Shown here: in pieces, positions 1 to 9,175 of the stretch | How positions within the stretch are numbered: position 1 is the stretch's first letter | How the letters are laid out: every line of letters starts with the position of its first letter | From: Oscillospiraceae bacterium | GTDB lineage: Bacteria; Bacillota; Clostridia; Oscillospirales; CAG-272 | Direction: 5' to 3' | Assembly (NCBI GenBank): GCA_015064295.1 | Contig: SVSM01000011.1 | Span: forward strand, 1-47,772 | DNA length: 47,772 bases | The notes under the pieces: model-generated | Told to the model about the DNA's origin: nothing | What the model saw: only the letters and a program-made list of their open reading frames with translations | Databases searched by the model: none | Position numbers and translations under genes: made by a program

Positions 1-613
1 GCTTAGAAAAAGCAAAAGGGAAAGAAGTCCAAAACGCGCACGACGGCTCTTGGCTTTGTCGGTGCAAAAAGGGCTTGCGCCATGCGGAGCGCTCGTCTCT
101 GCGGGTCGGTGATCCTGAGGGATGCGTTACCCTCTGCGGCACACAATGAAAAATATGTATGAATTGGTACAACATGGCCACTATAACGATCTCTGCGGCA
201 CACATGGAAAAGAATTGGCTCGGCCTTGTTGTCGCAAAAAGATTTCTGCGGCCAACATGGAAAAGAATCGGCGCGACGTTGTTGTCACAAAACGTTCTCT
301 GCGGCCATCTTTGGAAAAAGCTATATTAACAGCACTCTCTTACGCCTTTGTAAGTATCCCCGATAGCAGTGTCTTGGCCGCAGTGCTGTGGGTGAGGCCT
401 TGGTAGGATAAGCGACATCTTTTAGGTGAAAGGGTGGGGGGTTCCCAAAGGGGGGAGGGCGTCGGAACGAGCGCGTCAAAACTTGCTTTTGACCGCGACT
501 GACCGCCCTTCCCCCTTGGCTCCTTCTTTGGGCACCTTTCTTTGAGTAAAGAAAGGTGCGAAAAAAGAATTCTTTCTTGTTCTATCTTCCTAACAAACGA
601 TCAGAAGAAACAT
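1..613 (-). repeat. L-element copy A (minus orientation, truncated by window start)
   Basis: Reverse complement matches copies B-F: start motif TTTCTTCTGATCGTTTGTTAGGAAGATAGAACAAGAA, hairpin CACCTTTCTTTACTCAAAGAAAGGTG, CCAAGGGGGAAGGGCGG...CCTCCCCCCTT hairpin, TGCTATCGGGGATACTTACAAAGGCGTAAG core, several CTGCGG modules (134, 193, 246, 299). Confidence 0.9.
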
Positions 614-706
614 AATCTCTCCCCGAAGGGAAACACTTTTTCCCCTCCGCAACAGAAAGAAATATAAGAATATTTTCGTAGTATTTATAGTAGGCCTTGT
701 TGAAAC

Positions 707-848
707 TGTGGACAACCCCTAAAACCTTTGTCCAATAGGAAAAACCGCAAATTTCTAACGGAATTTCCTTGTTGAAAGAAAGGGTAAAAACGACAATCTT
801 TTCCACATGAGGAAAACCGGTTCAAAACCTGTTTATAAATGTGGAAAA
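707..848. promoter_or_regulatory. DnaA boxes 3' of dnaA (candidate oriC half)
   Basis: TGTGGACAA (707-715), TTTTCCACA (799-807), TGTGGAAAA (840-848) in AT-rich sequence directly after dnaA. Confidence 0.65.
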
Positions 849-850
849 CC

Positions 851-2263
851 TTACCGCTTCTTCACCGTTCGAATCAGCTCCTTTACCTCACTTTCAAAGG
901 AGGTGTCGGTAGCCAGTCGCTTTTCCACCGTATCGATGGAATTGAGAATGGTGGTATGATCCCGGCCAAACACACGGCCGATGGCGGGCAGAGAGCGATC
1001 GGTCAGCTTCTTGATCATATAAATCGCCACGTGGCGGGCAAAGGCGACGTTGCTGGTACGCTTGCGGCTCTTGAGATCCTCCACGGTAAGACCGTAGTGG
1101 GTTGAGACGGCATTGAGAATCTTATCGATGGTCACCGTTACCGATTCCGAGCCCACCATCTGGTCGGAGATACAACGGACAGCCAGATCCAGGGAGACCG
1201 GCTCTCCCGTCAGCATACATTGAGCCCAGATGCGCTTGACGGCGCCCTCCAGCTGACGGACGTTGGAGGTCAGGTTTTCGGCGATGTAGTCCATCACCTC
1301 GTCGGTAAAGGCTGCGCCGATATTTTGGGCCTTCTTTTTGACGATGGCGGTGCGGAGCTCCAGATCCGGGGGATTGATGTCGGCAATGACGCCGCACTCA
1401 AAGCGGGTACGGAGACGCTCCTCCAGCCGCTTGATGTCCCGGGGAGGCAGGTCGGAGGCAAGGATGATCTGCTTGCCGTTTTCATAGAGCTGGTTAAAGG
1501 TATGGAAAAACTCCTCCTGAGTGGCCTCGCGGCCGGCGATAAACTGAATATCGTCGATGAGGAGCACATCGGCAGAGCGGTATTTTTCGCGGAACTCCAC
1601 GTTAAGGTTGCGGCTGATGGCGTCGATCATCTGATTGGTAAATTCCTCGCCCTTGACGTAGACGACGCGATAGTCGGGGAAATTCTCCTTGATGCGGTGG
1701 GTAATGGCGTAGAGAAGGTGCGTCTTGCCCAGGCCGGAATTTCCGTAGATAAAGAGGGGATTGGCCTGTCCCGCCGGCTGGGTAGCCACCGACAGGGCGG
1801 CGGCATGAGCAAATTGATTGGCCTTGCCCACCACGAAGTTCTCAAAGGTAAATTCGGCAAAGGCAGTGGGAACCGAGGCGCGGTTCAGCACTCGATTGTT
1901 GCCGACGGTGGAATAGAAATCGGTTTCGGGATTGACCTTGGTCTCGGCCTGCTCGGCGGCAGCCGTCATACGCTCGGTGAGATTGGATTCCTGCTGGACC
2001 GAGCGGATGCTGACCGAGACGTCAAAGCCCACGGTGTCGCGGATGGCACGAGCGATGACGTTGAGGTAGCGGCTGTAAATGATGTCCCGCTTGAAGTCGG
2101 AGCGAATGACGAAGACGGCGGTATCCTCGGTGAGGATGGTGAGCTTCAGGTCCTCAAACCACAGCTTCATGATGGTATTGGAGTAGTCGTTATCCTCGCG
2201 GATACGGGTCAGAGCCATCGACCAGATTTCGTCGAGTTGGAGGGAATCGGACGGTGTCAGCAT
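851..2263 (-). CDS. dnaA: Chromosomal replication initiator protein DnaA
   Basis: 470 aa; Walker A GNSGLGKTHLL, Walker B VLLIDDIQF, C-terminal DnaA-box-binding signature FGRDHTTILNSI. Confidence 0.98.
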   Translation of the reverse strand: MLTPSDSLQLDEIWSMALTRIREDNDYSNTIMKLWFEDLKLTILTEDTAVFVIRSDFKRDIIYSRYLNVIARAIRDTVGFDVSVSIRSVQQESNLTERMTAAAEQAETKVNPETDFYSTVGNNRVLNRASVPTAFAEFTFENFVVGKANQFAHAAALSVATQPAGQANPLFIYGNSGLGKTHLLYAITHRIKENFPDYRVVYVKGEEFTNQMIDAISRNLNVEFREKYRSADVLLIDDIQFIAGREATQEEFFHTFNQLYENGKQIILASDLPPRDIKRLEERLRTRFECGVIADINPPDLELRTAIVKKKAQNIGAAFTDEVMDYIAENLTSNVRQLEGAVKRIWAQCMLTGEPVSLDLAVRCISDQMVGSESVTVTIDKILNAVSTHYGLTVEDLKSRKRTSNVAFARHVAIYMIKKLTDRSLPAIGRVFGRDHTTILNSIDTVEKRLATDTSFESEVKELIRTVKKR

Positions 2264-2338
2264 GGTGGTAGACCTTTCGGTGGATGTATTTTTGGGTTGG
2301 TGGATATATAGATTAACAATATCAATATAGATAACTAT

Positions 2339-2383
2339 ATTATAAAGGGATTTCGGTAGGTTTTCAACAGATTCTGTGGAAAA
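2339..2383 (-). promoter_or_regulatory. dnaA promoter with adjacent DnaA box
   Basis: Minus strand TTGAAA-N17-TATAAT (2367-2339) with TTTTCCACA box (2375-2383) just upstream. Confidence 0.7.
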
Positions 2384-2439
2384 TTTACAGTATATTTACT
2401 TTTTGAAGGGGGGTTCCCTGCGGGGTGGGGTGTAGATTT

Positions 2440-3175
2440 CTTCTTAATGCGTTTGTTTCTTCTGATCGTTTGTAAGGAAGATAGAATGAGAAGAATGTTT
2501 TTTCGTTCCTTTCTTGGGCGCCCAAGAAAGGAACCAAAGAAACTGCCAAGGGGGAAGGGCGGTCAGTCGCGGTCAAAAGCAAGTTTTGACGCGCTCGTTC
2601 CGACGCCCTCCCCCCTTTGGGATCCCCCCACCCTTCTGCCTAAAAGGGTAAGCCCAACCTACCAAGGTTACGCCCACAGCACTGCGGCCAAAGTCCCTGC
2701 TATCGGGGATACTTACAAAGGCGTAAGAGAGTGCTGTTAATATAGCTTTTTCCAAAGATGGCCGCAGAGAACGTTTTCTGGAAACAATGCTGCGTCCATT
2801 CGACCTTTTTCATGGCGGGCCGCAGAGATCGTTTTGAAGCGGCCATATTGTACCAACTCAACCATATTTTTTCATTATGTGCCGCAGAGGGTAACGCATC
2901 CCTCAGGATCACCGACCCGCAGAGACGAGCGCACCGTATGGTGCAAGCCCTTTTTGCAGCGGCAATGCCAAGAGCCGTCGGGCGCGTTTTGGATTTCTTT
3001 CCCGTTTGCTTTTACAAAGCCAAGCCGCCGAGCCGGCCGTGCGCTGAATGCGCACAGGCGAGGCGTGAAGCTTCTTCTTTTTGATTCTAAAACTTTTTCT
3101 TCCAAGAAGAAGAAAAAGTTTTAGCTCCTTCTTTGGGCACCTTTCTTTGAGTAAAGAAAGGTGCAAAAGAAAAAC
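2440..3175 (+). repeat. L-element copy B
   Basis: Same module order as copies C, D and F; palindrome TTCCTTTCTTGGGCGCCCAAGAAAGGAA; three GCCGCAGAG modules (2761, 2819, 2881); terminal hairpin CTAAAACTTTTTCTTC..GAAGAAAAAGTTTTAG. Confidence 0.92.
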
Positions 3176-3215
3176 TCGATTCGCAGTATCTTCATCCCTG
3201 TAAAAAAACAACAAA

Positions 3216-3252
3216 AAAAGAGAACCGCACTTTCATACGGTTCTCTCATTTT
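3216..3252 (-). terminator. Intrinsic terminator of rny
   Basis: AGAGAACCGCACTTTCATACGGTTCTCT hairpin with T-run on the minus strand. Confidence 0.75.
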
Positions 3253-3338
3253 TGAAAATAAATAAATCATATATAAAGCGGTCAACCGCCGGATCTTCGA
3301 AAAAATTCTATATGAAAAATCTATTTCAAACGCGCAAC

Positions 3339-4886
3339 TTATTTGGCAAAATCAATCGCGCGGCTTTCACGAATCAAATGGATCTTGATCTGTCCGGGGT
3401 ATTCCAGACTGCTTTCGATCTTCTTCACGATCTCACGGGCCGTGAGGATCATCTGATCGTCGTTGACCTCTTCGGGCTTGACCATCACGCGGATCTCGCG
3501 TCCTGCCTGGATGGCGAAGGATTTCTCCACGCCGGGGAAGGAATTGGCGATCTCCTCCAGACGCTGCAGACGCTTCAGATAGTTCTCCAGATCCTCGCGT
3601 CTTGCGCCGGGTCTGGCAGCGGAAATGGCGTCGGCGGCCTGAATGATCATGGCCACGATGGTCTGAGGCTCCACGTCGTTGTGATGGGCCTCGATGGCGT
3701 GGATCACGTCCCGATTTTCCTTGTACTTTCTTGCGATGTCGATACCGATCTGAACGTGAGAGCCCTCAACCTCCTGGGTCATGGCCTTGCCGATGTCGTG
3801 GAGCAGGCCGGCACGCTTGGCCAGCGTGGAATCCACGCCCAGCTCGTCGGCAATGATGCCGGCAATGTGTGCCACCTCAATGGAGTGATCCAGCACGTTC
3901 TGTCCGTAGCTGGTACGGTAGCGAAGCCGTCCCAGCAGCTTGACCAGCTCGCCGTTCAGGCCGTGTACGCCGGTGTCGAAGGTTGCCCGTTCGCCCGATT
4001 GCTTGATGATGTTCTCCACTTCCTTGCGGGCCTTTTCCACCGTTTCCTCGATACGGGTGGGATGGATGCGGCCATCGGAAATGAGCTTCTCCAGAGCGAG
4101 TCTTGCAATCTCGCGTCTGACGGGATCGAAGCAGGAGACGGTAATGGCCTCCGGCGTGTCGTCGATGATGAGATCGACGCCCGTCATGGTTTCAATGGTA
4201 CGAATATTACGACCTTCACGGCCGATGATACGGCCCTTCATGTCGTCACTGGGGAGTGCGACAACCGATACGGTTGCCTCGGATACGTGGTCGGATGCAC
4301 AGCGCTGAATGGCGAGGGAAATGATCTCTCTGGCCTTGCGGTCGGCATCGTCCTTCAGCTGCGATTCGATCTCAACGATCTTCATCGCCGCCTCGTGCTT
4401 GGCGTCGTCCTCGATGAGACGTACCAGCTCGTCCTTGGCCTCGTCGCGGGACAGGCCTGCGATGGCTTCCAGCTTGGAGAGCTGCTCCTGACGGACCTGC
4501 TCGGCCTTTTCGTTCAGCTCTTCCTGCTCCTTGATCTTCGTCTTCAGCGTTTCTTCCTTGCGCTCGTAGCTCTCGATCTTCTTCTCGAGGGCCTCCTCGC
4601 GCTGGACGGCACGGCGCTCCAGGCGCGTGACCTCGTTCCGACGCTCCTTGATCTCTTTTTCGGCCTCGTTGCGGTCCCGAATGATCTTTTCCTTGGCTTC
4701 GAGAAGCGCTTCCTTCTTCATGGTCTCGGACGCCTTTTCCGCGTCCTCCAGGATACGCTTTGCCTCGTTTTCCGCCGAACCGATCTTGGCCTCTCCTACC
4801 TTTTTGCGGTAGGCGTTGCCGATCAGAGCGCCGATCAGAAGACCGACGAAGAGCGCGATCAATCCGATTGCGATTTTAATTCCCAC
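3339..4886 (-). CDS. rny: Ribonuclease Y
   Basis: N-terminal TM, coiled coil, KH domain ([15 protein letters not shown]), HD domain (HDIGKA). GTG start at 4886 preceded by AAGGAGG is preferred over the longer ORF start at 4940. Confidence 0.96.
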   Translation of the reverse strand: MGIKIAIGLIALFVGLLIGALIGNAYRKKVGEAKIGSAENEAKRILEDAEKASETMKKEALLEAKEKIIRDRNEAEKEIKERRNEVTRLERRAVQREEALEKKIESYERKEETLKTKIKEQEELNEKAEQVRQEQLSKLEAIAGLSRDEAKDELVRLIEDDAKHEAAMKIVEIESQLKDDADRKAREIISLAIQRCASDHVSEATVSVVALPSDDMKGRIIGREGRNIRTIETMTGVDLIIDDTPEAITVSCFDPVRREIARLALEKLISDGRIHPTRIEETVEKARKEVENIIKQSGERATFDTGVHGLNGELVKLLGRLRYRTSYGQNVLDHSIEVAHIAGIIADELGVDSTLAKRAGLLHDIGKAMTQEVEGSHVQIGIDIARKYKENRDVIHAIEAHHNDVEPQTIVAMIIQAADAISAARPGARREDLENYLKRLQRLEEIANSFPGVEKSFAIQAGREIRVMVKPEEVNDDQMILTAREIVKKIESSLEYPGQIKIHLIRESRAIDFAK

Positions 4887-4984
4887 AGTACACCTCCTTA
4901 TGTTGATGAATTTATGCAGCATCAAAAAATACTTACACATAGTATCATTTTAATATATTGTAGCGCAAATGTCAAGGGTTTTCC

Positions 4985-5320
4985 GGAAAAACGCCGATTT
5001 TGGAGGAAGTAACGATGGGGCTCCGCCCCAAACCCCGCCAAGAAAACTTTTTGAAAAAAGTTTTCTTGGAGCTTTCAAAAACTTTTGACGACAAAAAACG
5101 CCGATTTTGAAGGATTTTTGTTGTGAGCTTCCCATAAATCTCGCAAAAACGGAGTTTTTTCTCTTTCCCCAAAGCCGTCATTTCGCCCGAAACAGCGTTT
5201 CGGGCCATTCAAAGTTTTTGGGGGTGCAGGGGGGATTTTTACAAAAATCCCCCCATGCCGGGGTCTGGGGCGGAGCCCCATTGTCTGCCGGGGTTTGGGG
5301 CAGCGCCCCATAGGGATCTC
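4985..5320. repeat. Paired S-elements (forward 5016-~5100, reverse ~5186-5310)
   Basis: TGGGGCTCCGCCCCA; AAGAAAACTTTTTGAAAAAAGTTTTCTT; GCCCGAAACAGCGTTTCGGGC; GGGGGGATTTTTACAAAAATCCCCCC; two GGGGC..GCCCC hairpins (5266-5280, 5296-5310). Confidence 0.85.
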
Positions 5321-5406
5321 CCCGCAGCGTTTCCAAAAACTGTGGGTTGCAAATTTCCCGAAAGCCGCTATAATGATAAAGAGAATCCCGTAAGAAAGGA
5401 ACCGCC

Positions 5407-5910
5407 ATGGAAACGATCCGCATTAGCCCCGACCGCATGAAGATCATCTTGAACGAGGAGGACTGCCGGCGCTTTGCCGTCACCGACGAGGCCTTTGAGG
5501 GAGACGTGCGGGGTCTTTTGGGCAGGATCTTGGCCGATACCGAGGAGGCGGCGCTGCTGAACGTCGCCGCGGGGCGGCTCCATCTTCAGGTTTACGAGGC
5601 AGTAGACGGCGGATGTGAGATCTTTTTGACCTGTCTTGCCGAGGAGAGGCAAGAGGCGGCTGAGCCGTCGCCCCGGTATCTGGCGCTGTGGGATACCGAC
5701 TCGCTCTTTATGCTCTGCCGCCGGCTGAAAAGCAGCGGCTGCGGCGGGCGGCTCTTGCGGATGGGAGCGCGCTGGTACCTGGATTTTCAGGGAGGCAAGA
5801 TCCCCCTGGCCGCCCTGGATTTCGGAGAGACCGCCGAAGGGGAAACGGCGGCTTACATAAGCGAATACGCCACCTGCTTGGCCGAGGATGTGATCGCGGC
5901 GTTGGGGTAA
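5407..5910 (+). CDS. MecA-family adaptor-like protein
   Basis: 167 aa; N-terminal RISPDRMKIILNEEDC and C-terminal LFMLCRRL..LLRMGARWYLDF..ISEYATCLAEDVIAAL resemble the MecA adaptor layout. Confidence 0.6.
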   Translation: METIRISPDRMKIILNEEDCRRFAVTDEAFEGDVRGLLGRILADTEEAALLNVAAGRLHLQVYEAVDGGCEIFLTCLAEERQEAAEPSPRYLALWDTDSLFMLCRRLKSSGCGGRLLRMGARWYLDFQGGKIPLAALDFGETAEGETAAYISEYATCLAEDVIAALG

Positions 5911-5927
5911 GGAGGGGGACGGAGTAC

Positions 5928-6200
5928 GGCGGGGGCGTTGCCCCCTGCACCCCCACTTGGGTCCTTCTTGAAAGAAGGTCCCAAGACCCCCAAGAACTTT
6001 GAATGGCCCGAAACGTTGTTTCGGGCAAAAAGCCGCCTATACAACGACAAAAACTCCGTTTTCACAAGATTTGTGGGAAGAACACACAAAATCCTGCGAA
6101 AAACGGAGTTTTTCGCTATCCAAAGTTCTTGAAAAGTCAAGAAAAACTTCTTTCAAGAAGTTCCCAAGTGGGGGTGCAGGGGGCAACGCCCCTTGCGTCT
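5928..6200. repeat. Paired S-elements (forward 5928-~6030, reverse ~6098-6197)
   Basis: GGGGGCGTTGCCCCC; TTGGGTCCTTCTTGAAAGAAGGTCCCAA; GCCCGAAACGTTGTTTCGGGC; GCGAAAAACGGAGTTTTTCGC; GGGGGCAACGCCCC. Confidence 0.85.
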
Positions 6201-6208
6201 CCCTTTCC

Positions 6209-7105
6209 TCAATCCTCCTGCGATGAGAGGAAGGCGTTTTCCAGGCGTGCGGCGGTGAAGAGCATCACGGCGTAGCCCAGGACGAAGAGGACGGCGATCT
6301 CGATATAGGGCTGAAGGAGGGAGAACCACTCCTGTCCGTCCACGGGGAGGCCGTACTCGGCGATGAGAGAAATCGAATCGATCAGGGCGGAGACCGTCAG
6401 AAAGGCGGTATAAAGACCGTCCATGACGAGAAAGCACCGCAAAACGGGATTTCCCTCCGGCAGGATACGGTTACCGAGGGAGATATCCACGCCGTTTCCC
6501 TGCTTCCGGATGGCGTGCCGGCGAAAGAGAAGGGCGATGCGGGCGGCGGCGGCTAAGAGTAACACCTCCAGCCCGAAGTTGATAAGTCCGAAGAGCAGGG
6601 CGGCCAGCAGGGTATCCAACGATGGGACGGTGGTGGTCACCAGGATGACGGCACCGCCCACCACCGAAAGAAAGAGGGTGGCAACGGCGGCCGCGGCCAC
6701 GGGCTTATGGCCCTTCATCCAGGTAAAAAAGGCAAAGAGGGTGGCGGCGGCCGACACCGAGAAGGCGATCATGCCGAAGCCAAGGTCCTCCACCACGGAC
6801 AGCAGCAGAACGGCAAGGCCGTAGGCCCCCACGAGGGCGATGATCCACTCGCCGCCCTCCCGCATACCGTCAAGAAAGACGAGATAGACGACGGCGGCCA
6901 GGCAGGCAAACAGAGCGATGACGCCGAAAAAGTCGGCGGCCACGGTGAGAAGGGAGGTCAGCGCCGGATCGTAGCGGTGGTTCCCGTAGAAGGCGTATTC
7001 GTAGATCAGATTCAGGGCGATACGCAGGATCTGCGGTAGGGTGGCCAGCAGCAAAATCAGGCGCAGGGCCGACTTGGCAAAGGGAGTTTTGACAGGATAG
7101 GACAT
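6209..7105 (-). CDS. Hypothetical polytopic membrane protein
   Basis: 298 aa with multiple hydrophobic segments; no family recognised. Confidence 0.75.
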   Translation of the reverse strand: MSYPVKTPFAKSALRLILLLATLPQILRIALNLIYEYAFYGNHRYDPALTSLLTVAADFFGVIALFACLAAVVYLVFLDGMREGGEWIIALVGAYGLAVLLLSVVEDLGFGMIAFSVSAAATLFAFFTWMKGHKPVAAAAVATLFLSVVGGAVILVTTTVPSLDTLLAALLFGLINFGLEVLLLAAAARIALLFRRHAIRKQGNGVDISLGNRILPEGNPVLRCFLVMDGLYTAFLTVSALIDSISLIAEYGLPVDGQEWFSLLQPYIEIAVLFVLGYAVMLFTAARLENAFLSSQED

Positions 7106-7126
7106 AGGAGCTGTTACGCCGCCGGC

Positions 7127-7738
7127 TCAATAGAACCGCAGGTTGGCGATCACCTTTCCGAGAATGTAGACCTCGTCCACGATAATGGGCGAAAGGGAGG
7201 CGTTTTCAGGCTGGAGGCGGAAGTGCCCCTTCTCCTTGTAGAAGGTCTTGACGGTGGCACTGTCCTCCACCAGAGCCACGACGATGTCGCCGTTTTCGGC
7301 GGTGGCCGTCTGATGGACCACGATGAGGTCGCCGTCTAAAATGCCGGCCTCGATCATGCTGTCACCCGTGACACGAAGGGCAAAGAGCTCCTCGCGGCGG
7401 TAACCGCCCTTGGTCAGCGGGTAGTCTAAGTACCCCTCGTGGTTCTCTACCGCCAGAATGGGCATACCGGCCCGCACCTGACCGAGGATCGGAATCCGCA
7501 GATGGCGGTCGTTTCCCACCGTCTTTCCCGTGTTGATGGTGCGGCTCTTGCCGGGGTCCTTGCGGATCATGCCCTTTTCCTCCAGCCGCGAAAGATAGGC
7601 GTGGACGGTGGAGGTGCTCTTGATGCCAAGGGCGCACTGAATGTCCCGCACCGTGGGGGAGTAGCCCTCCCGCTCAATGGTCTCGGTGATGTAGTTGTAG
7701 ATCGCTTGCTCTTTTTCGCTGTACCGGGATGCTCTCAT
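7127..7738 (-). CDS. lexA: LexA SOS repressor
   Basis: 203 aa; wHTH SPTVRDIQCALGIKSTSTVHAYLSRLEEKG and S24 peptidase catalytic region (TGDSMIEAGILDGD). Confidence 0.96.
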   Translation of the reverse strand: MRASRYSEKEQAIYNYITETIEREGYSPTVRDIQCALGIKSTSTVHAYLSRLEEKGMIRKDPGKSRTINTGKTVGNDRHLRIPILGQVRAGMPILAVENHEGYLDYPLTKGGYRREELFALRVTGDSMIEAGILDGDLIVVHQTATAENGDIVVALVEDSATVKTFYKEKGHFRLQPENASLSPIIVDEVYILGKVIANLRFY

Positions 7739-7776
7739 GGAATCACCTCATGTGGAGTGTGGGGAGGGACGCCAAG

Positions 7777-7860
7777 GGGCGCTGCCCCTTGGAACCCCGG
7801 CGAGGGGGCTTTTTGGAAAAAGCCCCCTGCACCCCAAAAACTTTGGATGGCCGAAAATAA
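7777..7860 (+). repeat. S-element (within lexA leader)
   Basis: AGGGGCGCTGCCCCTT; GGGGGCTTTTTGGAAAAAGCCCCC; CACCCCAAAAACTTTGGATGGCC; GCCGAAAATAACATTTTTGGC. Confidence 0.85.
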
Positions 7861-7907
7861 CATTTTTGGCGAAAAACAAAGGGGTTTCTTGCAATATCTT
7901 CCCCTTC

Positions 7908-7946
7908 ATCATACCATACTCCACCGCAAAATGCAAACGCTTGTTC
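7908..7946 (-). promoter_or_regulatory. lexA promoter with overlapping LexA-box-like site
   Basis: Minus strand TTGCAT-N17-TATGAT (7936-7908); CGAACAAGCGTTTG overlaps the -35 (GAAC-N4-GTTT, one mismatch to GAAC-N4-GTTC). Confidence 0.6.
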
Positions 7947-8014
7947 GGATTTGGGGTGTAAATATTTTGTGAACGGAAAGACAGCGACGCTCTCGTCCCC
8001 CTTTCCTCCTCCCC

Positions 8015-8112
8015 GCGAAAAACGGAGTTTTTCGCCGTGAAAAGTTCTTGGGGGTCTCGGGGCCTTCTTTCAAGAAGGCCCCGAGTGGGGTCAAGGGGCA
8101 ACGCCCCTTGTC
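8015..8112 (-). repeat. S-element
   Basis: GCGAAAAACGGAGTTTTTCGC; AAAGTTCTTGGGGGT; CGGGGCCTTCTTTCAAGAAGGCCCCG; AAGGGGCAACGCCCCTT. Confidence 0.85.
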
Positions 8113-8124
8113 GGTTCCCGCCCC

Positions 8125-9006
8125 CTACTCTCGCAGCCCCTCGATCTCGAACCGCCTCCGATACTGGCGGGGGGTAACGCCCTTGTATTTCTTGAAGGTC
8201 TTCACGAAATAGCTCAGGTCGTTGAAGCCGCAAGCAAAGGCCGCCTCGGTCACGGGACAGCCGCTGACCTTCAGCATACGGCAGGCGCTGTCGATGCGGT
8301 AGAGATTCAGGTAATCGATGGGGGAGCGGCGGGTGTAGCGCTTGAAGAACTCGCAGAAATAGTGGGGATTCATGCCGGCAACGGCGGCGAGGCCCTCAAG
8401 GGAGACCGGCTCGGCGTAATTCTCCTCGATCCATTGCAGGACGGCCTTCATTTTGGAATCTCCCGCCATGCGCTCCCGGGCATGGAGCTCCCCGCCCGAG
8501 GGGTTCTTCTCCCGCAGAAGAAGGCCGAGGATGGAATAGATCGCCCCCAGGGCGGCCAGCCGTCCGCCTCCCTTTTCCCCCCGCTTCAGGGCGGCGATAA
8601 GCTCGGCGGTCAGGGCGGGGACTTGGCTTTCCCCATGGGGGAAATAGCAGGGGATTCCCCCGTCGTGGCGGTCGGTGAGATGGCGCAGATCCTGCAGCCA
8701 GCCCGAGTGGCTCTTGCCGTAGAGCATGGACAGGTCGAACACCACGCAGTAGTAGCGGCAATCCTTGGGCATGCCGCCGTGGATGAGGCCGCAGTTCACC
8801 AGCACCACGTCGCCGGGGCCGGCCATATGCTCCTCCTCCCCCACGATGACGTGGAGGGAGCCCTCCTCCACCCGGATGAGCTCAAATTCGTTATGCCAAT
8901 GGAAGGGCATGATGTAGCGGGAATGGCCGCTGTCGATGCGGTAGAGCTCCATGGGAAAGTCGGGAGTTCCGCGGGCGCGGATCTCGTTCAGCTCGCTGTA
9001 TTTCAT
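8125..9006 (-). CDS. AraC-family transcriptional regulator (cupin + HTH)
   Basis: MKYSELNEIR..HWHNEFELIRVEEGS cupin; C-terminal SLEGLAAVAGMNPHYFCEFFKRYTRRSPIDYLNLYRI double HTH. Start at 9006 chosen over the ORF start at 9195. Confidence 0.92.
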   Translation of the reverse strand: MKYSELNEIRARGTPDFPMELYRIDSGHSRYIMPFHWHNEFELIRVEEGSLHVIVGEEEHMAGPGDVVLVNCGLIHGGMPKDCRYYCVVFDLSMLYGKSHSGWLQDLRHLTDRHDGGIPCYFPHGESQVPALTAELIAALKRGEKGGGRLAALGAIYSILGLLLREKNPSGGELHARERMAGDSKMKAVLQWIEENYAEPVSLEGLAAVAGMNPHYFCEFFKRYTRRSPIDYLNLYRIDSACRMLKVSGCPVTEAAFACGFNDLSYFVKTFKKYKGVTPRQYRRRFEIEGLRE

Positions 9007-9054
9007 AAACGCTCCTATGCTCCAAAAACTGAATATTGTTATACTTTTTGTATA

Positions 9055-9084
9055 GTATACCACAAGTAATCGAAGAAAATCAAG
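9055..9084 (-). promoter_or_regulatory. araC-type gene promoter
   Basis: Minus strand TTGATT-N18-TATACT in the divergent araC/fucI intergenic region. Confidence 0.45.
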
Positions 9085-9175
9085 AGTATAATGATCATAT
9101 AAGGGGAAATTTTGCCGCCAAAGCGGCGGTTTCCCAAATCCCGAACAAAATACCATACGCCAAGGAGGAATCACA

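Noticed and set aside
134-304. CRISPR-like array in copy A (CTGCGG every 53-59 bp)
   Set aside because: The repeated core is short and the whole unit is partly conserved; no unique spacers and no cas genes.
1220-2311. 363-aa plus-strand ORF opposite dnaA
   Set aside because: Antisense to a certain dnaA gene, Gly/Asp/Val-rich, no domain or ribosome-binding site.
2440-3175. L-element as a group II intron or IS remnant
   Set aside because: No reverse transcriptase, transposase or typical domain V sequence was recognisable. Non-autonomous mobility remains open, but no known class can be assigned.
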